Shown piece after piece: positions 42,437 through 51,010 of a stretch of DNA of 64,000 nucleotides. The notes beneath the pieces were generated by a model. The model was not told where the DNA came from. It did no database searches and was given only the letters and a program-made list of their open reading frames with translations. This DNA is from Dyella thiooxydans (lineage in GTDB: Bacteria > Pseudomonadota > Gammaproteobacteria > Xanthomonadales > Rhodanobacteraceae). The stretch lies in NCBI RefSeq assembly GCF_001641285.1, contig NZ_CP014841.1, positions 62,001-126,000 on the forward strand, in the 5' to 3' direction. Positions within the stretch are counted from its first letter, which is position 1. Every line of letters begins with the position of its first letter. The position numbers and the translations under genes are program-made.

Positions 42437-42463
42437 TCAAGCCCCGGCGGCCGTGGCCGATAG
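42437..42463 (+). promoter_or_regulatory. Sigma-28 promoter of cheV
   Basis: TCAAGCCC, an 11-base spacer and GCCGATAG match the FliA pattern; the -10 box matches at seven of eight. It sits 50 bases before the ATG at 42513, which supports that start over the ATG at 42411 that would lie upstream of the promoter. Confidence 0.82.
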
Positions 42464-42512
42464 GGATGCGTCCACCGCGCGCGCGGTGCCCACGGACCCG
42501 AGGAAACGCCGC

Positions 42513-43430
42513 ATGAGTGGTGCGCTGCTTGAGAGCGTCGAACGTCACACCCGCCTGGCGGGCCACAACCGGGTGGCGATGCTGCTGTTCCGCCTCGGCG
42601 AGCCGCAGCTGTTCGGCATCAACGTATTCAAGGTGCGCGAGGTGCTGCGTCGTCCGCCGCTGGAGCGCATGCCCGGCGCCCATCCGCTGATCGCTGGCAC
42701 CTGCGACTACCGTGGCCAGACCATCCCGGTGATCGACATGGCCGCGGCACTGGGCTATGCGCCGCTGAAGGACGAACCCTCGGCCCACCTGCTGGTGACC
42801 GAGTTCAGCCGCAGCATGCAGGGCTTCCTGGTGGCCGACCTGCTGCACATGGTCCATTGCGCCGGCGAGACGCTGGTCACGCCCGAGCCCGCGCTCGGGT
42901 TCGGCACCAAGGTCAACGCGATCACCCGGGTCGACGGGGCGCTGGTGGCGGTGGTCGACGTGGAGCACGTGCTGGCCAGCATCCATGGCGTGCCGGGCGA
43001 GCTGTCGCCGCACATGCTGCGCGCCGTGGACGGCCACGCGATGAGTCCCCGCCGGGTGCTCGTGGTGGACGATTCGATCGTGGCGCGGCGCCAGGTCGAG
43101 GGTGTGTTCAAGCAGATGAACATCGAATGCGTGCTGGCCGAGGATGGCGTACGCGCGCTGGCCAAGCTGCACGAGCTGATCGACGCTGACCCGTCCGAGC
43201 GCATCAACCTTGTCGTGTCGGACATCGAGATGCCGCAGATGGACGGCTACGCGCTGACCCGGGCGATCCGCGAGGAGCCGGCGCTGCGCCAGCTCAAGGT
43301 GGTGCTGCACAGCTCGATCAGCGGCATCTTCAATGAGGCGATGGTGCGGGAGGTGCATGCCGACCGCTTCATCGCCAAGTTCCAGCCGGACCAGCTCGCC
43401 CAGGCGGTACTGGACCTGTTGCCGGGCTGA
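42513..43430 (+). CDS. cheV: Chemotaxis coupling protein CheV
   Basis: This 305-residue protein fuses a CheW-like coupling domain (about 15-160; FRLGEPQLFGINVFKVREVL, GTCDYRGQTIPVIDM) to a response-regulator receiver (about 180-305). The receiver has the acidic pair Asp186-Asp187, phospho-acceptor Asp237 in VVSDIEMPQMDGY and a C-terminal Lys in RFIAKFQPD. CheV couples receptors to CheA in an adjustable way. AGGAA precedes the ATG at 42513. Divergent from the soluble receptor gene and just ahead of the flgB operon. Confidence 0.94.
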   Translation: MSGALLESVERHTRLAGHNRVAMLLFRLGEPQLFGINVFKVREVLRRPPLERMPGAHPLIAGTCDYRGQTIPVIDMAAALGYAPLKDEPSAHLLVTEFSRSMQGFLVADLLHMVHCAGETLVTPEPALGFGTKVNAITRVDGALVAVVDVEHVLASIHGVPGELSPHMLRAVDGHAMSPRRVLVVDDSIVARRQVEGVFKQMNIECVLAEDGVRALAKLHELIDADPSERINLVVSDIEMPQMDGYALTRAIREEPALRQLKVVLHSSISGIFNEAMVREVHADRFIAKFQPDQLAQAVLDLLPG

Positions 43431-43437
43431 CCCGGGT

Positions 43438-43461
43438 CGGCGGGCCGTCGCCGGCCCGCCG
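43438..43461 (+). terminator. Stem-loop after cheV
   Basis: CGGCGGGCC and GGCCCGCCG pair perfectly over nine bases with a six-base loop, seven bases after the cheV stop. There is no T tract, so termination strength is uncertain. Confidence 0.45.
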
Positions 43462-43547
43462 GTACGGCGACGGAAAACCGACTTCCACCCTCCGGGCGGC
43501 CTCCCGTGACCGCCGCAAACCCGCGTACTGACGCGGTTTTCCTCTCG

Positions 43548-43562
43548 TGGCACGCGAATTGC
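43548..43562 (+). promoter_or_regulatory. Sigma-54 promoter of the flgB operon
   Basis: TGGCACG-CGAA-TTGC fits the RpoN consensus TGGCACG-N4-TTGC exactly. It lies 40 bases before the flgB ATG at 43603 and rules out the upstream in-frame start near 43573 as the main start. FleQ, encoded downstream, is the likely activator. Confidence 0.92.
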
Positions 43563-43602
43563 CTCCAGCCCCGTGCGGCCCCACGCCGCGCGGAGGCAAG
43601 TC

Positions 43603-43998
43603 ATGAGCGCACCCCTGGACAACCTGTTCGGCATCCACACCCAGGCACTGGGTCTGTGGCAGCGCCGTAGCGAGGTGCTGGCCAGCAACCTGGCCAATGC
43701 CGACACGCCCGGCTACAAGGCGCGCGACATCGACTTCCGCGCCGCGCTCGAGCAGGCCAGCGGCCAGTCCGGCGGACAGTTGCCGCTGAGCACGCCCTCG
43801 ACCGGGCAGATCGACCCGGTGGCGCAGCAGGCGGACAAGCTGCTGTGGCGCAACCCGACCCAGCCGAGCATGGACGGCAACACCGTCGACGAGCAGACCG
43901 AGCAGGCCAACTTCGCCGCCAACGGCGTGCACTACCAGGCCAGCCTGGCCTTCATCACCGCGCAGATCCGCATGCTGCGCACCGCCATCACGGGGTAA
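43603..43998 (+). CDS. flgB: Flagellar proximal rod protein FlgB
   Basis: This 131-residue rod subunit shows the rod-protein signature SNLANADTPGYKARDIDF and a C-terminal ANFAANGVHYQASLAFITAQ. GGAGG lies seven bases before the ATG. First gene of the rod-hook operon, followed five bases later by flgC. Confidence 0.96.
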   Translation: MSAPLDNLFGIHTQALGLWQRRSEVLASNLANADTPGYKARDIDFRAALEQASGQSGGQLPLSTPSTGQIDPVAQQADKLLWRNPTQPSMDGNTVDEQTEQANFAANGVHYQASLAFITAQIRMLRTAITG

Positions 43999-44003
43999 TC
44001 GCC

Positions 44004-44435
44004 ATGTCGATGTTCAAGATCTTCGATACCGCAGGTTCCGGCATGGCCGCGCAGACGCTGCGGCTGAACACCGTAGCCAGCAACCTGGCCAACGCCGACA
44101 GCGTGTCCAGCACCGCGCAAGGCGCCTATCGCGCCCGCGAACCGCTGTTCGCCGCGGTCAAGCAGCAGGTCGACGGCCAGTTCGGCGTCGCCGCCGATGC
44201 CGCCGCCACCGGCGTCAAGGTCGATGGCATCACCGAGAGCCAGGCGGCGATTCCCAGCCGCTACGAGCCCGGCAACCCGATGGCCGACGCCAGCGGCTAC
44301 GTCTACGGCAGCAACGTCAACCCCGTGGACGAGCTGGTCAACATGATTTCCGCCTCGCGTTCCTACCAGAACAACGTCGAAGTGATGAACACCACCAAGC
44401 AGTTGATGGTGAAGACCCTGGATCTGGGCAAGTAA
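44004..44435 (+). CDS. flgC: Flagellar proximal rod protein FlgC
   Basis: This 143-residue rod subunit starts MSMFKIFDTAGSGMAAQTLR, with the SNLANADSVSS rod motif and the C-terminal coiled coil NPVDELVNMISASRSYQNNV. Lengths and motifs match FlgC. Lies between flgB and flgD without a promoter of its own. Confidence 0.96.
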   Translation: MSMFKIFDTAGSGMAAQTLRLNTVASNLANADSVSSTAQGAYRAREPLFAAVKQQVDGQFGVAADAAATGVKVDGITESQAAIPSRYEPGNPMADASGYVYGSNVNPVDELVNMISASRSYQNNVEVMNTTKQLMVKTLDLGK

Positions 44436-44454
44436 GCCCTCTCGGAGCACACGC

Positions 44455-45132
44455 ATGACCATCAACACCGCCAACACCCTCGGCTCGGCCAACACGGCGG
44501 CCAGTGCCGCCAGCCAGGTCGGCAGCGCGGCCAAGGCCGGCAGCATGAGCCAGGCCGACTTCCTCAAGCTGATGACCGCCCAGCTGCAGTCGCAGGATCC
44601 CACCCATCCGGTGGACAACACCCAGTTCGTCTCGCAGATGGCGCAGTTCAGCCAGCTGCAGTCCACCCAGGACATGGTCAGCTCGGTGCAGACGCTCAAC
44701 TCCACGGTGAACGGCGCGCTGCAGACCTCGCAGGTGCTCGGCTCGTCGAACCTGGTCAACCGGGAAGTGATGGTGCCGACCTCCACGCTGCAGTACGCCG
44801 GCGGCAGCGTCACCGGCGCGGCCAACGTCACGGCACGCGGCACGATGGCCGTCAACGTCCTCGATGCCAGCGGCAACGTGGTGCGCACGATGGCCGTGGA
44901 CGCGACCAGTTCCGGACTCACCCAGTTCAGCTGGGACGGCAAGGACAACGCCGGCAACCAACTGCCTTCGGGCAGCTACTCGATCGCGGCCGCCAACGGC
45001 GACACGTCGTTCGACACCTATGTCGCCGGCAAGGTGACCGCCGTGGGCTACGGCGGCAGCACGGTCGGCACGTACCTGCAGGTGGCTGGCGTCGGCGGCG
45101 TCGCGCTCAGCCAGGTGGCCCAGATTCTCTGA
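44455..45132 (+). CDS. flgD: Hook capping/scaffold protein FlgD
   Basis: This 225-residue protein caps the growing hook. The conserved N-terminal block is MSQADFLKLMTAQLQSQDPT followed by HPVDNTQFVSQMAQFSQLQS. The C-terminal half is an Ig/Tudor-like beta domain with FSWDGKDNAGNQLPSGSYS, the FlgD Ig signature. It lies between flgC and flgE. Confidence 0.96.
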   Translation: MTINTANTLGSANTAASAASQVGSAAKAGSMSQADFLKLMTAQLQSQDPTHPVDNTQFVSQMAQFSQLQSTQDMVSSVQTLNSTVNGALQTSQVLGSSNLVNREVMVPTSTLQYAGGSVTGAANVTARGTMAVNVLDASGNVVRTMAVDATSSGLTQFSWDGKDNAGNQLPSGSYSIAAANGDTSFDTYVAGKVTAVGYGGSTVGTYLQVAGVGGVALSQVAQIL

Positions 45133-45171
45133 CGCACGCGTGGCATCTCCCTTCTCTTCGAGGAACACCCC

Positions 45172-46389
45172 ATGGCTCTGAACACCGCGCTCACCGGCAT
45201 CAATGCCGCGCAGACCGACCTCAACGTCATCGCCAACAACATCGCCAACGCCAACACCGCCGGCTTCAAGGGCTCGCGCGCCGAATTCGCCGACGTGTAC
45301 GCGGTGACCGGCCTGAACCTCAACTCCACCGCCACCGGCAGCGGCGTGCGCACGCAGGACGTGGCGCAGCAGTTCGGCCAGGGCGATATCGAGACCACCA
45401 ACAACTCGCTGGACATGGCGATCAGCGGCAACGGCTTCTTCGTGGTCAACGACGGCAGCGGCCCGCTCTACACCCGCGCTGGTGCCTTCCAGAAGAGTGC
45501 CGACGACTATGTCGAGACCTCCGCCGGCGCCAAGCTGCAGGTGTATCCGCCCAACGGCATCGGTGGCTTCGATACCAGCACCCTGACCGACCTCAAGCTG
45601 GTGTCCTCGCAGAGCAATGCCACCGCGACCTCGCTGATCACGCTCAACTCGAACCTGCCGGCCAGCGCCACCGTGCCGACCAACGCGTTCAGCACCAGTG
45701 ACGCCACCTCGTTCAACGCCGCCACGCCGGTGACCGTGTACGACTCGCAGGGGGGCTCGCACCAGGCCACCATCTACTACGTCAAGACCGGTACCAACGC
45801 CTGGGACGCGCACCTGTACGTGGACGGCAACAACGCCGGTACCCAGCCGATGACCTTCGACACCAGCGGCAACCTTGCCACGCCGACCAACGGCACCCTG
45901 GCGTTCGGTGCGGTCAATCTCGGCAACGGTTCGAACCCGCTGACGCTCTCGCTGAACATCACCAACAGCACCCAGTTCGGCACCGACTTCGCGGCCGGCT
46001 CGATCGAGCAGAACGGCTTCGAGGCGGGCACGCTGTCGAACATCGACATCGACTCCAAGGGCGTGGTCACCGCCTATTACTCGAACAACCAGAGCACCCA
46101 GCTCGGCCAGATCGCGATTGCCAACTTCTCCAACGTGCAGGGGCTGCGCCAGCTCGGCAGCACCAACTGGGCCGCCAGCGGCGACTCGGGCGTGCCGCAG
46201 ATGGGTACCGCCGGCACGGGTACTTTCGGCAGCCTGCAGTCCGGTGCGCTGGAGACGTCCAACACCGCCGACACCACCGCCCAGCTGGTGAACATGATCA
46301 AGGCGCAGCGCAACTACCAGGCCAATGCGCAGGTGCTCAGCACCGACAGCACGCTGGCCAACACGCTGTTCAGTGCCGTCAGCCGCTGA
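45172..46389 (+). CDS. flgE: Flagellar hook protein FlgE
   Basis: This 405-residue hook subunit has the N-terminal signature LNTALTGINAAQTDLNVIAN followed by NIANANTAGFKGSRAEF, an internal MAISGNGFFVVNDGSG block, and the C-terminal LVNMIKAQRNYQANAQVLST coiled coil. Length is close to the E. coli hook protein. The middle is Thr/Asn-rich, as is usual for surface-exposed hook domains. Confidence 0.96.
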   Translation: MALNTALTGINAAQTDLNVIANNIANANTAGFKGSRAEFADVYAVTGLNLNSTATGSGVRTQDVAQQFGQGDIETTNNSLDMAISGNGFFVVNDGSGPLYTRAGAFQKSADDYVETSAGAKLQVYPPNGIGGFDTSTLTDLKLVSSQSNATATSLITLNSNLPASATVPTNAFSTSDATSFNAATPVTVYDSQGGSHQATIYYVKTGTNAWDAHLYVDGNNAGTQPMTFDTSGNLATPTNGTLAFGAVNLGNGSNPLTLSLNITNSTQFGTDFAAGSIEQNGFEAGTLSNIDIDSKGVVTAYYSNNQSTQLGQIAIANFSNVQGLRQLGSTNWAASGDSGVPQMGTAGTGTFGSLQSGALETSNTADTTAQLVNMIKAQRNYQANAQVLSTDSTLANTLFSAVSR

Positions 46390-46398
46390 TAAGCCGCC

Positions 46399-47139
46399 AT
46401 GGACCACTCCCTCTACGTAGCGATGACCGGGGCGACGCAGATCATGCGCGCCCAGGAGGCGGTGAGCCACAACCTGGCCAACGCCTCCACCACCGGCTTC
46501 CGCGCCGAGCTGACCGCCTTCCAGAGCCTGCCGGTGCAGGGGCCGGGCGAGGCCTCGCGCATCAACGCGGTGGCCCGCGGTATCGGCGTGGACACCACGC
46601 CGGGATCGATCACCACCACCGGCCGTCCGCTGGACATCGCGGTGAAGGGGAGTGGCTGGATCGCGGTGCAGGCGCCGGATGGTTCGGAGGGCTACACCCG
46701 CGCCGGCGACCTGCAATTGACCCCCGACGGTCTTTTGACGGATGCCGCCGGCAACCCGGTGCTCGGCGGTGGTGGTCCGATCAGCCTGCCGCCCAGCGCC
46801 GAGCTGCGCATCGGCGAGGACGGCACGATCTCCAGCGTGCCGCTCGGCGGCGGTCCGAACACCATCGCCGCGCTCGATCGCATCCGCCTGGTCAATCCTG
46901 ATCCGACCCAGCTGGTGCAGGGTGGCGACGGCCTGATGCACCTGACCGGGGGCGGTAGTGCGCCGGCTGATCCCACCGTGGAGGTGACTGCCGGAGCGCT
47001 GGAGAACAGCAACGTCAACGCCTCGTCGGAGCTGGTGAAGATGATCGCGCTCTCGCGCCAGTACGACATGCAGATCAAGTCGATCAAGGCGGCCGAAGAC
47101 AACGCGTCGTCGGCATCCAAATTGCTTCAGTCGAACTAA
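46399..47139 (+). CDS. flgF: Flagellar rod protein FlgF
   Basis: This 246-residue proximal rod subunit begins MDHSLYVAMTGATQIMRAQE and carries SHNLANASTTGFRAELTAFQ, DIAVKGSGWIAVQAPDGSEG and the C-terminal LENSNVNASSELVKMIALSR. It lies nine bases after flgE. Confidence 0.95.
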   Translation: MDHSLYVAMTGATQIMRAQEAVSHNLANASTTGFRAELTAFQSLPVQGPGEASRINAVARGIGVDTTPGSITTTGRPLDIAVKGSGWIAVQAPDGSEGYTRAGDLQLTPDGLLTDAAGNPVLGGGGPISLPPSAELRIGEDGTISSVPLGGGPNTIAALDRIRLVNPDPTQLVQGGDGLMHLTGGGSAPADPTVEVTAGALENSNVNASSELVKMIALSRQYDMQIKSIKAAEDNASSASKLLQSN

Positions 47140-47150
47140 CGACCGAATGC

Positions 47151-47168
47151 GTGACGGATCGCCGTCAC
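47151..47168 (+). other. Small hairpin ahead of flgG
   Basis: GTGACGG and CCGTCAC form a perfect seven-base-pair hairpin with loop ATCG, ending just before the AGGAG ribosome binding site of flgG. It could adjust flgG translation or protect the processed message; role unproven. Confidence 0.4.
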
Positions 47169-47187
47169 CTCCCAGGAGTCCCCGAAC

Positions 47188-47973
47188 ATGCTCTCGTCCC
47201 TCTGGATTGCCAAGACCGGCCTCGATGCGCAGCAGACGCGCATGGATGTCATCTCGAACAACCTGGCCAACGCCAACACCACCGGCTTCAAGAGCTCGCG
47301 GGCGTCGTTCCAGGATCTGATGTACCAGAACCGCGCCCAGCCCGGCGCGCAGACCACCGAGCAGACCCTGTCGCCGACCGGCCTGATGCTGGGCACCGGC
47401 GTGCGCGTGGTCGGCACCGAGAAGCTGTTCACCCAGGGCGAGACCAGCCAGACCGGCAACTCGCTCGACGTGGCGATCCAGGGCCGCGGCTTCCTGCAGG
47501 TATCGATGCCCGACGGCACCATCGCCTACACCCGCGACGGCTCCCTGCACACCGACGCCAACGGCCAGCTGGTCACCGCCGACGGTTACCCGTTGAATCC
47601 CGGCATCACGCTGCCGTCCAACGTGCAGAGCATCACCATCGGCGCCGACGGCACCGTGTCGGCGACCACCAACGGTTCGGGCGCGGCGGTGCAGGTGGGC
47701 ACGCTGCAGCTGGCGGATTTCGTCAATCCGGCCGGCCTGCAGCCGAAGGGCAACAACCTCTACATGGAAACCGCTTCCAGCGGCGCGCCGCAGACCGGCC
47801 AGCCCGGCCTCAACGGCATGGGCACGCTGATGCAGGGCGCGCTGGAGTCCTCCAACGTCAACGTGGTGGAGGAGATGGTCAACATGATCGAGACCCAGCG
47901 CACCTACGAAATGAACTCCAAGGCCATCAGCAGCACCGACCAGATGCTGCAGGACCTGACCGACAAGATGTGA
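47188..47973 (+). CDS. flgG: Flagellar distal rod protein FlgG
   Basis: This 261-residue distal rod subunit begins [20 protein letters not shown], with [37 protein letters not shown] and the C-terminal [25 protein letters not shown] precedes the ATG. Size and motifs are exactly those of FlgG. Confidence 0.97.
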   Translation: MLSSLWIAKTGLDAQQTRMDVISNNLANANTTGFKSSRASFQDLMYQNRAQPGAQTTEQTLSPTGLMLGTGVRVVGTEKLFTQGETSQTGNSLDVAIQGRGFLQVSMPDGTIAYTRDGSLHTDANGQLVTADGYPLNPGITLPSNVQSITIGADGTVSATTNGSGAAVQVGTLQLADFVNPAGLQPKGNNLYMETASSGAPQTGQPGLNGMGTLMQGALESSNVNVVEEMVNMIETQRTYEMNSKAISSTDQMLQDLTDKM

Positions 47974-47981
47974 GGACGGCG

Positions 47982-48668
47982 ATGAACGCGACTCCCCGAA
48001 TCCTTCGTCTCGTCGTGCCGCTGGTGCTGCTGGTGCTGCCCGGCTGCGCCACGATGGCGCCATCGCACGACGACGCCCAGTGGGCCGCCACCGCGCCGGT
48101 CGAGCCGACCGCGACGCCGGTCGCCGACGGTTCGATCTACCACGACAACCAGAACATGGAGCTGTTCGTCGACCCGCGCGCCCATCGCGTCGGCGACATC
48201 CTCACCGTGGTGCTGCAGGAGAGTACGCAGGCCAGCAAGAAGGCTTCCACCAGCACCAGCAAGACCGACAAGAACAGCTTCGAGGCCCCCGTGCTGCTGG
48301 GCAAGACGGCCACCCTCAACGGCAACCCGGCGAGCATCTCGCTCAACGGCGACCGCAGCTTCGCCGGCGACGGCTCGTCCAGCCAGAGCAACCAGCTCAG
48401 CGGCCAGATCACCGTCACCGTGGCCCAGCGCCTGTCCAACGGCAACCTGGTGGTGCGCGGCGAGAAGTGGCTGACGATCAACCAGGGCAAGGAGCTGATC
48501 CGGATCTCCGGCATCGTCCGCCCGCAGGACATCAACCCCGACAACAGCGTCTCCTCCAGCCGCGTGGCCGATGCGCGCATCGCCTACACCGGGCGTGGCT
48601 CGCTGGCCGATGCCAATACCCAGGGCTGGCTGGCGCGCTTCTTCAACTCCAAGTGGATGCCGTTCTGA
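47982..48668 (+). CDS. flgH: Flagellar L-ring lipoprotein FlgH
   Basis: This 228-residue outer-membrane ring protein has a lipoprotein signal peptide ([13 protein letters not shown], Cys22), then [40 protein letters not shown] and [20 protein letters not shown]. It ends FFNSKWMPF, close to the FlgH consensus. Its stop overlaps the flgI ATG by one base. Confidence 0.96.
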   Translation: MNATPRILRLVVPLVLLVLPGCATMAPSHDDAQWAATAPVEPTATPVADGSIYHDNQNMELFVDPRAHRVGDILTVVLQESTQASKKASTSTSKTDKNSFEAPVLLGKTATLNGNPASISLNGDRSFAGDGSSSQSNQLSGQITVTVAQRLSNGNLVVRGEKWLTINQGKELIRISGIVRPQDINPDNSVSSSRVADARIAYTGRGSLADANTQGWLARFFNSKWMPF

Positions 48669-49948
48669 TGAAAACGCGCCCGTTGACCAGGCACCTGCGC
48701 AACACCGCCGTACCTGCGTCCGTGCACGCACCGCACGAGGTGCGCGTGCAGGAGCACCCGCTGCCGGACGAGCTGCTCGGCGCACGGGCGACCGACGCCC
48801 GTCGCCGCAGCGAGCTGCGGCGGGCCCTGCTGCGCTGGCGCCAGGCCGGCGCGGCGTTGCTGGCGGTGTTCGGCCTGGGCCTGGGGCTGGTCGGGCCGGC
48901 GCATGCCGACAAGATCCGCGACCTGACCTCGGTGGCCGGCGTGCGGACCAACCAGTTGATCGGCTACGGCCTGGTGGTCGGCCTGGACGGTTCGGGCGAC
49001 CAGACCACGCAGGCGCCATTCACCACCCAGAGCCTGGAGAACATGCTGCAGCAGTTCGGCATCGTGGTGCCGGCCAACGCGCGCCCGCAGCTGAAGAACG
49101 CGGCCGCGGTGATCGTCACCGCCGACCTGCCGCCGTTCGCCAAGCCCGGCCAGACCATCGACGTCACCGTCGCCTCGATCGGCAACGCCAAGACGCTGCG
49201 CGGCGGCCAGCTGCTGATGGCGCCGCTCAAGGGCGCCGACGGCAATACCTATGCGATCGCCCAGGGCAGCGTGGTGATCGGCGGCATCAGCGCGCAGGGC
49301 AAGAGCGGCTCCAGCGTGCAGGTGAACATCTCCGATTCCGGCCGCATCCCCAACGGAGCCACGGTGGAACGCGCCGTGCCCTCGTCGTTCGCCAGCGGCG
49401 GCGACCTGGTGCTCAACCTCAACACGCCGGACTTCACCACCGCCTCGCGCGTGGTTCAGGCGATCAACGCCGCCTACGGCGCCGGTACCGCCAATGCGCT
49501 GGACGGCGGCTCGATCGCCGTGCGCAGTCCGCCGGATCCGTCGCAGAAGGTCTCCTGGCTGGGCGACATCCAGAACATCGACGTCACCCCCGGCGATCCG
49601 CCGGCGCGGGTGGTGGTGAACTCGCGCACCGGCACCGTGGTGATCGGCTCGGACGTGCGGGTCACCGCCGCGGCGGTGGCGCACGGCTCGATCCAGGTGA
49701 CCATCAGCGAGCAGCCGCTGGTCAGCCAGCCGAATGCCTTCAGCAAAGGCCAGACCGCGGTGGTTCCATCCAGCGACGTGCAGGTCAGCGAGAACGGCGG
49801 GCACATGTTCAAGTTCGGTCCCGGCGTGAGCCTGGACACCATCGTGCGCGCGGTGAACCAGGTGGGTGCGGCGCCGAGCGACCTGATCTCGATCCTGCAG
49901 GCGCTCAAGCAGGCCGGTGCGCTGCATGCGGACCTCGTGGTGATCTGA
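48668..49948 (+). CDS. flgI: Flagellar P-ring protein FlgI with long N-terminal leader
   Basis: The 426-residue product contains a full FlgI from Asp81 ([20 protein letters not shown], then [13 protein letters not shown], and the C-terminal [20 protein letters not shown]). FlgI usually has a signal peptide of about 20-25 residues; here about 60 polar, charged residues precede the hydrophobic core (61-77) and the cleavage site after PAHA. No internal ATG offers a normal start, and the ATG at 48668 overlaps the flgH stop, so the long form may be real. An internal non-ATG start cannot be excluded. Confidence 0.94.
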   Translation: MKTRPLTRHLRNTAVPASVHAPHEVRVQEHPLPDELLGARATDARRRSELRRALLRWRQAGAALLAVFGLGLGLVGPAHADKIRDLTSVAGVRTNQLIGYGLVVGLDGSGDQTTQAPFTTQSLENMLQQFGIVVPANARPQLKNAAAVIVTADLPPFAKPGQTIDVTVASIGNAKTLRGGQLLMAPLKGADGNTYAIAQGSVVIGGISAQGKSGSSVQVNISDSGRIPNGATVERAVPSSFASGGDLVLNLNTPDFTTASRVVQAINAAYGAGTANALDGGSIAVRSPPDPSQKVSWLGDIQNIDVTPGDPPARVVVNSRTGTVVIGSDVRVTAAAVAHGSIQVTISEQPLVSQPNAFSKGQTAVVPSSDVQVSENGGHMFKFGPGVSLDTIVRAVNQVGAAPSDLISILQALKQAGALHADLVVI

Positions 49949-49949
49949 C

Positions 49950-50993
49950 ATGGCCGGTGGCGTCGACAGCGTTGCGCAGGGCGTCAGTACCTGGACCGAT
50001 CTGTCCGGGTTCAATGCGCTGCGCAACACCGCGCAGAGCGACGCCAAGGCCGCGCTGCCGATCGTCGCCAAGCAGTTCGAATCGATCTTCACCCAGATGG
50101 TGCTCAAGTCGATGCGCGACGCCAACTTCGGCGATCCCAACTTCGACAGCCAGGCGAGCACCTCCTGGCAGGGACTGGCCGACCAGCAGCTGGCGGTCAC
50201 CCTGTCCTCGCAGGGGCATGGCCTGGGCATCGCCGAGATGCTGGTGCGCCAGCTCGGCGGCAAGGACGCGCAAGCCGCAAGCGGTGCCACCGGCAACGAC
50301 TGGCAATCCCGGCTGGGTTCGGTCGCCGCCGCACTGGGGGCTTCCACCGGCGCCGCCGCACCGGCTTCGGCGAGCTCTGGCTCGTCCGGCTCGTCCGGCT
50401 GGGACGACCCCGAGGCCGACACCATGAGCTCGGTCGCCGGCGCGCTGGGCAGCGCGGCCACGGCGGCCTCCCGGCTGGTGCCGGGCGACCCGGTCAGTTT
50501 CGTCACCACGATGGCGCCGTTCGCCAGGAAGGCGGCGCAGAAGCTCGGCGTGTCGGTGCGTGCGGTGCTGGCGCAGGCTGCACTGGAGACGAAGTGGGGA
50601 CAGCACATGCCGCGCCATGTCGACGGCACGTCCAGCAACAACCTGTTCGGCATGAAGGCCGGCTCCAGCTGGGACGGCGGCAGCGTCAGCGTGCCGACCC
50701 TGGAAGTGGAGGGTGGCGTGCCGGTGCGCCGGCGCGCGGCGTTCCGCGCCTACGAGTCGCCCGCGCAGTCGTTCAACGACTACGCACGGCTGCTCGGCGA
50801 CAACCCGCGCTACGCGCAGGCGCTGGGCAAGGGCGACGACGTGGCCGGGTTTGCCCACGGCCTGGTCCAGGGCGGCTACGCGACCGACCCGGACTACGCC
50901 CGCAAGATCGCGGCGATCGCCAACAGCCCGGCGATGCGCCAGGCGCTGGACGCGCTCAAGAACGGCGCGTTCGCGCCGATGTCCTCCGAATGA
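49950..50993 (+). CDS. flgJ: Flagellar rod assembly protein / muramidase FlgJ
   Basis: This 347-residue protein joins an N-terminal rod-capping domain (FESIFTQMVLKSMRDANFGD) to a C-terminal peptidoglycan hydrolase domain with the catalytic Glu213 in QAALETKWGQ, SSNNLFGMKAGSSW and AFRAYESPAQSFNDYARLL. A Ser/Gly linker (SGSSGSSG) separates the halves. It cuts the cell wall for rod passage. Its last codons contain a sigma-28 promoter for flgK. Confidence 0.96.
   Translation: MAGGVDSVAQGVSTWTDLSGFNALRNTAQSDAKAALPIVAKQFESIFTQMVLKSMRDANFGDPNFDSQASTSWQGLADQQLAVTLSSQGHGLGIAEMLVRQLGGKDAQAASGATGNDWQSRLGSVAAALGASTGAAAPASASSGSSGSSGWDDPEADTMSSVAGALGSAATAASRLVPGDPVSFVTTMAPFARKAAQKLGVSVRAVLAQAALETKWGQHMPRHVDGTSSNNLFGMKAGSSWDGGSVSVPTLEVEGGVPVRRRAAFRAYESPAQSFNDYARLLGDNPRYAQALGKGDDVAGFAHGLVQGGYATDPDYARKIAAIANSPAMRQALDALKNGAFAPMSSE
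50956..50982 (+). promoter_or_regulatory. Sigma-28 promoter of flgKL inside flgJ
   Basis: TCAAGAAC, an 11-base spacer and GCCGATGT lie within the last codons of flgJ, 28 bases before the flgK ATG. The -10 box matches the FliA consensus at six of eight positions. A separate late promoter for flgKL is known in enterobacteria, so this placement makes sense. Confidence 0.72.
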
Positions 50994-51010
50994 ACGCCTG
51001 GATCTAGCCC

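Noticed and set aside
42411..42512. Upstream start for cheV adding 34 residues
   Set aside because: The added residues are Pro/Ala-rich and not conserved, and a good sigma-28 promoter and ribosome binding site lie inside them.
44338..48063. An open frame of 1,241 codons opposite flgC-flgH
   Set aside because: It runs antisense across five intact flagellar genes and has a repetitive composition (His, Gly, Val, Arg) typical of a shadow frame.
50374..50401. Short tandem repeat in flgJ
   Set aside because: It only encodes the Ser/Gly linker between the two FlgJ domains; too short to be a variable-number repeat of note.
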